Of a stretch of DNA of 64,000 nucleotides, positions 60,709-64,000 are shown one piece after another. Origin of the DNA: MGBC114079 sp964531385. GTDB lineage: Bacteria > Bacillota > Clostridia > Lachnospirales > CAG-274. Numbering within the stretch: position 1 is the stretch's first letter; every line of letters begins with the position of its first letter. The stretch covers positions 115,616 through 179,615 of the forward strand of contig CAZHGC010000001.1 of NCBI GenBank assembly GCA_964531385.1. Reading direction: 5' to 3'. The notes under the pieces were generated by a model that was given only the letters and a program-made list of their open reading frames with translations, did not search any database and was not told the DNA's origin. Both the position numbers and the translations under genes were made by a program.

Positions 60709-62583
60709 ATGTTTAAATGCAGAGAAGATTTGCAAAATCTTAGGACCATATATGAAAATTCCGCAAAGTCGGAAAAAAAGAAAATTCTTGTTTGTGCGGG
60801 AACAGGTTGTGTTGCCGGAGGTTCTCTTGATATATATCAAAGATTTGCGGAAATTATGGAGCAAAAAGGAATTGTCTGTTCAGTTGAACTTCAAAAAGAA
60901 CCTCACGATGATTCCATTGGGATTAAAAGAAGTGGTTGTCACGGATTTTGCGAAATGGGTCCTCTTGTTAGAATTGAACCTCAAGGGTATTTATATACAA
61001 AAGTTAAAATTGACGATTGCGAAGAAATTGTTGAGAAAACTATTTTAAATGATGAAATAATTGAAAGGCTTGCTTATAAAAAAGACGGAAAAGTGTATAA
61101 AGTTCAAGAGGAAATTCCTTTTTATGAAAAACAAACAAGAATTGTTCTTGAACATTGCGGACACATTGACGCAACATCAATTAATGAATATTTATCGATT
61201 GGCGGATATAAAGCTTTTGAAAAAGCACTTTTCGAAATGTCGCAAGATGATATTATAAAAGAAATTGAAGAGTCCAATCTTCGAGGAAGAGGGGGCGGAG
61301 GTTATCCGACAGGCAGAAAATGGGCACAAGTTAAAAAACAAAATTCCGACATAAAATATGTTGTTTGTAATGGTGACGAGGGCGACCCCGGTGCATTTAT
61401 GGACAGAAGTATTATGGAGGGCGACCCACACAGAATGCTTGAGGGTATGATGATTGCCGGAGTTGCAACGGGAGCTTCGGAGGGATATATTTATGTTCGT
61501 GCGGAATATCCTATGGCTGTCAGTCGTTTGAAAAATGCGATTGAACAGGCGGAAGAATATGGTCTTTTGGGCGACAACATACTTGGAACGGAATTTTCTT
61601 TCAGATTACATATTAACAGAGGTGCGGGAGCGTTTGTTTGCGGAGAGGGAAGTGCTTTGACTGCATCTATTGAGGGAAAAAGAGGTATGCCGAGAGTTAA
61701 GCCTCCTCGTACGGTTGAAAAGGGTCTTTTTGAAAAACCAACTGTTTTAAACAACGTTGAAACGTATGCAAATGTTCCTCAAATTATAATTAAAGGCTCT
61801 GAATGGTATAAAAAAATTGGTCCGGAAAACAGCCCCGGAACAAAAGCTTTTGCTTTGACGGGAAACATTCAAAATACCGGTCTTATTGAAGTTCCCATGG
61901 GAACAACTTTGAGAGAAGTTATTTTTGACATTGGCGGAGGAATGAAAGACGGAGCCGAATTTAAAGCTGTTCAAATTGGCGGACCTTCGGGCGGTTGTCT
62001 TGTTACTTCAGACCTTGATTTGCCTTTGGACTTTGATTCTCTTAAAAAAGTTGGGGCAATGATTGGCTCCGGTGGTTTGGTTGTTATGGATAACAACACT
62101 TGTATGGTTGAAGTTGCGAGATTTTTTATGAACTTTACTCAAAACGAATCTTGTGGAAAATGTGTTCCTTGCAGAGAGGGCACAAAACGTATGCTTGAAA
62201 TTCTTGAAAGAATTGTTGCGGGACAAGGCCGAGACGGTGATATTGAACTTCTTCTTGAACTTGCGGACACCATTAGCCAAACGGCTTTATGCGGGCTTGG
62301 TAAAACAGCGGCTTCTCCTGTTGTCAGCACAATTAAAAGTTTTAGAGAAGAATATGAAGCTCATATTTATGATAAAAAATGTCCTTCCGGAAACTGTAAA
62401 AAACTTATTACTTATGCTATTGACCCTGATATTTGTAAGGGCTGTTCAAAATGCTCGAGAATTTGTCCTGTTGGGGCAATATCGGGACAAATTAAAGAGC
62501 CGTTTGTTATTGACAGCACAAAATGTATTAAATGCGGTGCGTGTAAAGAAGCCTGCAACTTTAAGGCTATAAGGGAGGTTTAA
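60709..62583 (+). CDS. hydB: NADH-dependent [FeFe] hydrogenase, NuoF-like flavoprotein subunit
   Basis: A 624-residue FMN- and NADH-binding subunit. Residues about 25-120 are a thioredoxin-like [2Fe-2S] domain (CAGTGCVAGGS, then GCHGFCEMGPLV). The NuoF core has RGRGGGGYPTGRKW, CNGDEGDPGAFMDR, the SLBB region and the [4Fe-4S] ligands ESCGKCVPCREGT. The C-terminus adds a two-cluster ferredoxin domain (CKGCSKCSRICPVGA, CIKCGACKEAC). This domain order is that of bifurcating HydB/HndC. ATG 60709 follows GGAGG. Confidence 0.95.
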   Translation: MFKCREDLQNLRTIYENSAKSEKKKILVCAGTGCVAGGSLDIYQRFAEIMEQKGIVCSVELQKEPHDDSIGIKRSGCHGFCEMGPLVRIEPQGYLYTKVKIDDCEEIVEKTILNDEIIERLAYKKDGKVYKVQEEIPFYEKQTRIVLEHCGHIDATSINEYLSIGGYKAFEKALFEMSQDDIIKEIEESNLRGRGGGGYPTGRKWAQVKKQNSDIKYVVCNGDEGDPGAFMDRSIMEGDPHRMLEGMMIAGVATGASEGYIYVRAEYPMAVSRLKNAIEQAEEYGLLGDNILGTEFSFRLHINRGAGAFVCGEGSALTASIEGKRGMPRVKPPRTVEKGLFEKPTVLNNVETYANVPQIIIKGSEWYKKIGPENSPGTKAFALTGNIQNTGLIEVPMGTTLREVIFDIGGGMKDGAEFKAVQIGGPSGGCLVTSDLDLPLDFDSLKKVGAMIGSGGLVVMDNNTCMVEVARFFMNFTQNESCGKCVPCREGTKRMLEILERIVAGQGRDGDIELLLELADTISQTALCGLGKTAASPVVSTIKSFREEYEAHIYDKKCPSGNCKKLITYAIDPDICKGCSKCSRICPVGAISGQIKEPFVIDSTKCIKCGACKEACNFKAIREV

Positions 62584-62585
62584 TA

Positions 62586-64000
62586 ATGAGTGAAAATTTT
62601 ATGATTATCGATAATATTCCCGTTGAAATAAACGGAGAAAAAAATATCCTTGAATTAATTAGAAAAGCGGGAATTGATTTACCTACATTTTGCTATTATT
62701 CTGAACTTTCGGTTTATGGTGCTTGCCGAATGTGTATGGTTGAAAACAAATGGGGCGGAATTGAGGCTTCATGTTCAACACCTCCGAAAGCAGGTATGGA
62801 AATTTATACAAATACGCCGAAGCTTAGAAAATACAGAAAAATGATTTTGGAGTTGTTGCTTGCGGACCATTGCAGAGATTGTACAACTTGTGCCAAAAAC
62901 GGAAATTGTAAGCTTCAAGAACTTGCAAGCAGATTTGGAATTACAAATGTTAGATTTCCCAATACATCAACTGAGCCTGACGTTGATAATTCTTCTTTGT
63001 GCATTACTCGTGATGCCAATAAATGTATTCTTTGCGGGGATTGTGTTCGTGTTTGTAATGAGGTTCAAAATGTTGGGGCTATTGACTTTGCTTTCAGAGG
63101 GTCTAAGATGAAAGTTTGCACAGCTTTTGACAAACCTATTGCCGAGTCACCTTGTGTTGGCTGTGGGCAATGTGCCGCTGTCTGTCCAACGGGAGCTATA
63201 GTTATTAAAAACGATAGTCAGAGACTTTGGAAAGATTTGAGCCAAGAAGAAGTTAAAGTTATTGCCCAAATTGCACCGGCTGTTCGTACTGCTGTTGCAA
63301 AAGAATTTGGTTGTGATGAACAAAATGTTATGGGCAAAATAATTGCTTCGTTGAGACGTATGGGATTTGACGAAATATATGATACATCAACAGGGGCAGA
63401 CCTTACTGTTTTGGAAGAAGCCAACGAGTTTCTTGCGAGAATTGAAAAAAATGAAAATATTCCGTTGTTTACTTCTTGTTGCCCTGCGTGGGTTAATTAT
63501 GTTGAAAAAAATTATCCGGAACTTTTGCCTAATGTTTCAACTTGTCGTTCGCCTATGAGTATGTTTTCGGCTATAATAAAAGAAGAAAACAAAAATTCAA
63601 GAAGAAAGATTGTTAATGTTGCAATTATGCCTTGTACAGCTAAGAAATTTGAGGCGGCAAGAGATGAATTTAAAGTTGACGGAATTCCTGATACAGACTA
63701 TGTTATTACAACTCAGGAACTTATTCAGATGATAAAAGAATCGGGAATTGTTTTTTCTGAAATTGAGCCTGAAGCGGTTGATATGCCTTTTGAAACTTAT
63801 ACAGGTGCCGGAGTTATTTTTGGTGTTACCGGCGGTGTTACCGAAGCGGTTATAAGAAGAATTTCGACAGATAAATCTTTGTCGGCACTTAGAACGTTAG
63901 CGTTTAACGGTGTTAGAGGTATGGACGGCGTTAAAGAAATTACAATTAAATATAACGAAAAAGACGTTAAAATTGCGGTTGTCAGCGGTCTTAAAAATGC
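62586..64000 (+). CDS. hydA: [FeFe] hydrogenase catalytic subunit (3' end outside window)
   Basis: The H-cluster subunit, with 471 codons visible and the C-terminus cut off by the window edge. The N-terminal [2Fe-2S] domain has CYYSELSVYGACRMC. The His-ligated cluster has HCRDCTTCAKNGNC, and the two [4Fe-4S] clusters have CILCGDCVRVC and CVGCGQCAAVCPTGA. H-cluster motif 1 is TSCCPAW (about residue 298) and motif 2 is MPCTAKKFE. Motif 3 has not been reached. The ATG at 62586 overlaps no other gene; GGAGG is eight bases upstream and the hydB stop is two bases before. Domain order and gene order fit the electron-bifurcating group. Confidence 0.95.
   Translation, partial: MSENFMIIDNIPVEINGEKNILELIRKAGIDLPTFCYYSELSVYGACRMCMVENKWGGIEASCSTPPKAGMEIYTNTPKLRKYRKMILELLLADHCRDCTTCAKNGNCKLQELASRFGITNVRFPNTSTEPDVDNSSLCITRDANKCILCGDCVRVCNEVQNVGAIDFAFRGSKMKVCTAFDKPIAESPCVGCGQCAAVCPTGAIVIKNDSQRLWKDLSQEEVKVIAQIAPAVRTAVAKEFGCDEQNVMGKIIASLRRMGFDEIYDTSTGADLTVLEEANEFLARIEKNENIPLFTSCCPAWVNYVEKNYPELLPNVSTCRSPMSMFSAIIKEENKNSRRKIVNVAIMPCTAKKFEAARDEFKVDGIPDTDYVITTQELIQMIKESGIVFSEIEPEAVDMPFETYTGAGVIFGVTGGVTEAVIRRISTDKSLSALRTLAFNGVRGMDGVKEITIKYNEKDVKIAVVSGLKN

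Overview
The window is a stretch of chromosome from a low-GC, Gram-positive, anaerobic and probably endospore-forming member of the Clostridia. The evidence is AT-rich DNA with strong GGAGG-type ribosome binding sites, a forespore sigma factor (sigG) and a SpoIID-type protein, a trimeric electron-bifurcating-type [FeFe] hydrogenase, and gene orders typical of Clostridia (mreBCD-pbp2-minCDE-rodA-mgsA; dgt-dnaG-rpoD-trmK-nif3; pgpH-ybeY-cdd-era-yqzL-recO). A Lachnospirales-like lineage is only a guess. TGA is a normal stop here: queA and rodA, among others, end in it. I see no rRNA or tRNA gene, no CRISPR array, no insertion sequence and no prophage. The content is overwhelmingly housekeeping.

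Layout. 1-9.8 kb: the end of a degenerate EAL-domain protein, a SpoIID-like protein, queA, two linked radical-SAM-associated genes, RNase G, a secreted GH10-like hydrolase and tcdA. 10-14.3 kb: sigG, the M16-type pair ymfF/ymfH, and lgt, closed by a terminator. 14.3-23.6 kb: the cell-shape and division-site operon mreB-mreC-mreD-pbp2-minC-minD-minE-rodA-mgsA, in which pbp2 carries an in-frame TGA. 23.8-25.0 kb: a TraX-like membrane protein and a YaiI-family protein. 25.1-30.4 kb, minus strand: a CDF metal transporter, a zinc-ribbon membrane protein, gltX with a YcgR/PilZ c-di-GMP receptor, and an FAH-family enzyme. 30.7-37.1 kb: uvrB, uvrA and small accessory genes. 37.1-43.2 kb: dgt, dnaG, rpoD, trmK, nif3. 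43.2-51.2 kb: a nucleoside kinase, pgpH, ybeY, cdd, uracil-DNA glycosylase, era, a 45-codon yqzL and recO. 51.3-53.8 kb: copA with a C-terminal CopZ-like domain that keeps its own ribosome binding site. 54-59.5 kb: an ankyrin protein (+), then minus-strand ruvA-ruvB-hypothetical and cfa-cobS-cobC. 60.2 kb to the end: the hydC-hydB-hydA hydrogenase operon, with hydA running off the window.

No new multi-gene system is visible. The most unusual observations are small: (1) the in-frame TGA in pbp2; (2) ruvB has no ATG/GTG/TTG at its natural start, and an ATA sits there behind a good Shine-Dalgarno sequence; (3) copA contains an in-frame internal ribosome binding site and ATG able to make free CopZ; (4) a roughly 30-bp intergenic motif centred on TTTTACGATTTTG recurs upstream of at least six transcription units, several times just downstream of a promoter-like sequence and in regions that also carry Spo0A-box-like heptamers; (5) a decayed partial duplicate of the uvrB 3' end lies between uvrB and uvrA; (6) a perfect dyad overlaps the predicted start site of the best promoter upstream of the hydrogenase operon.
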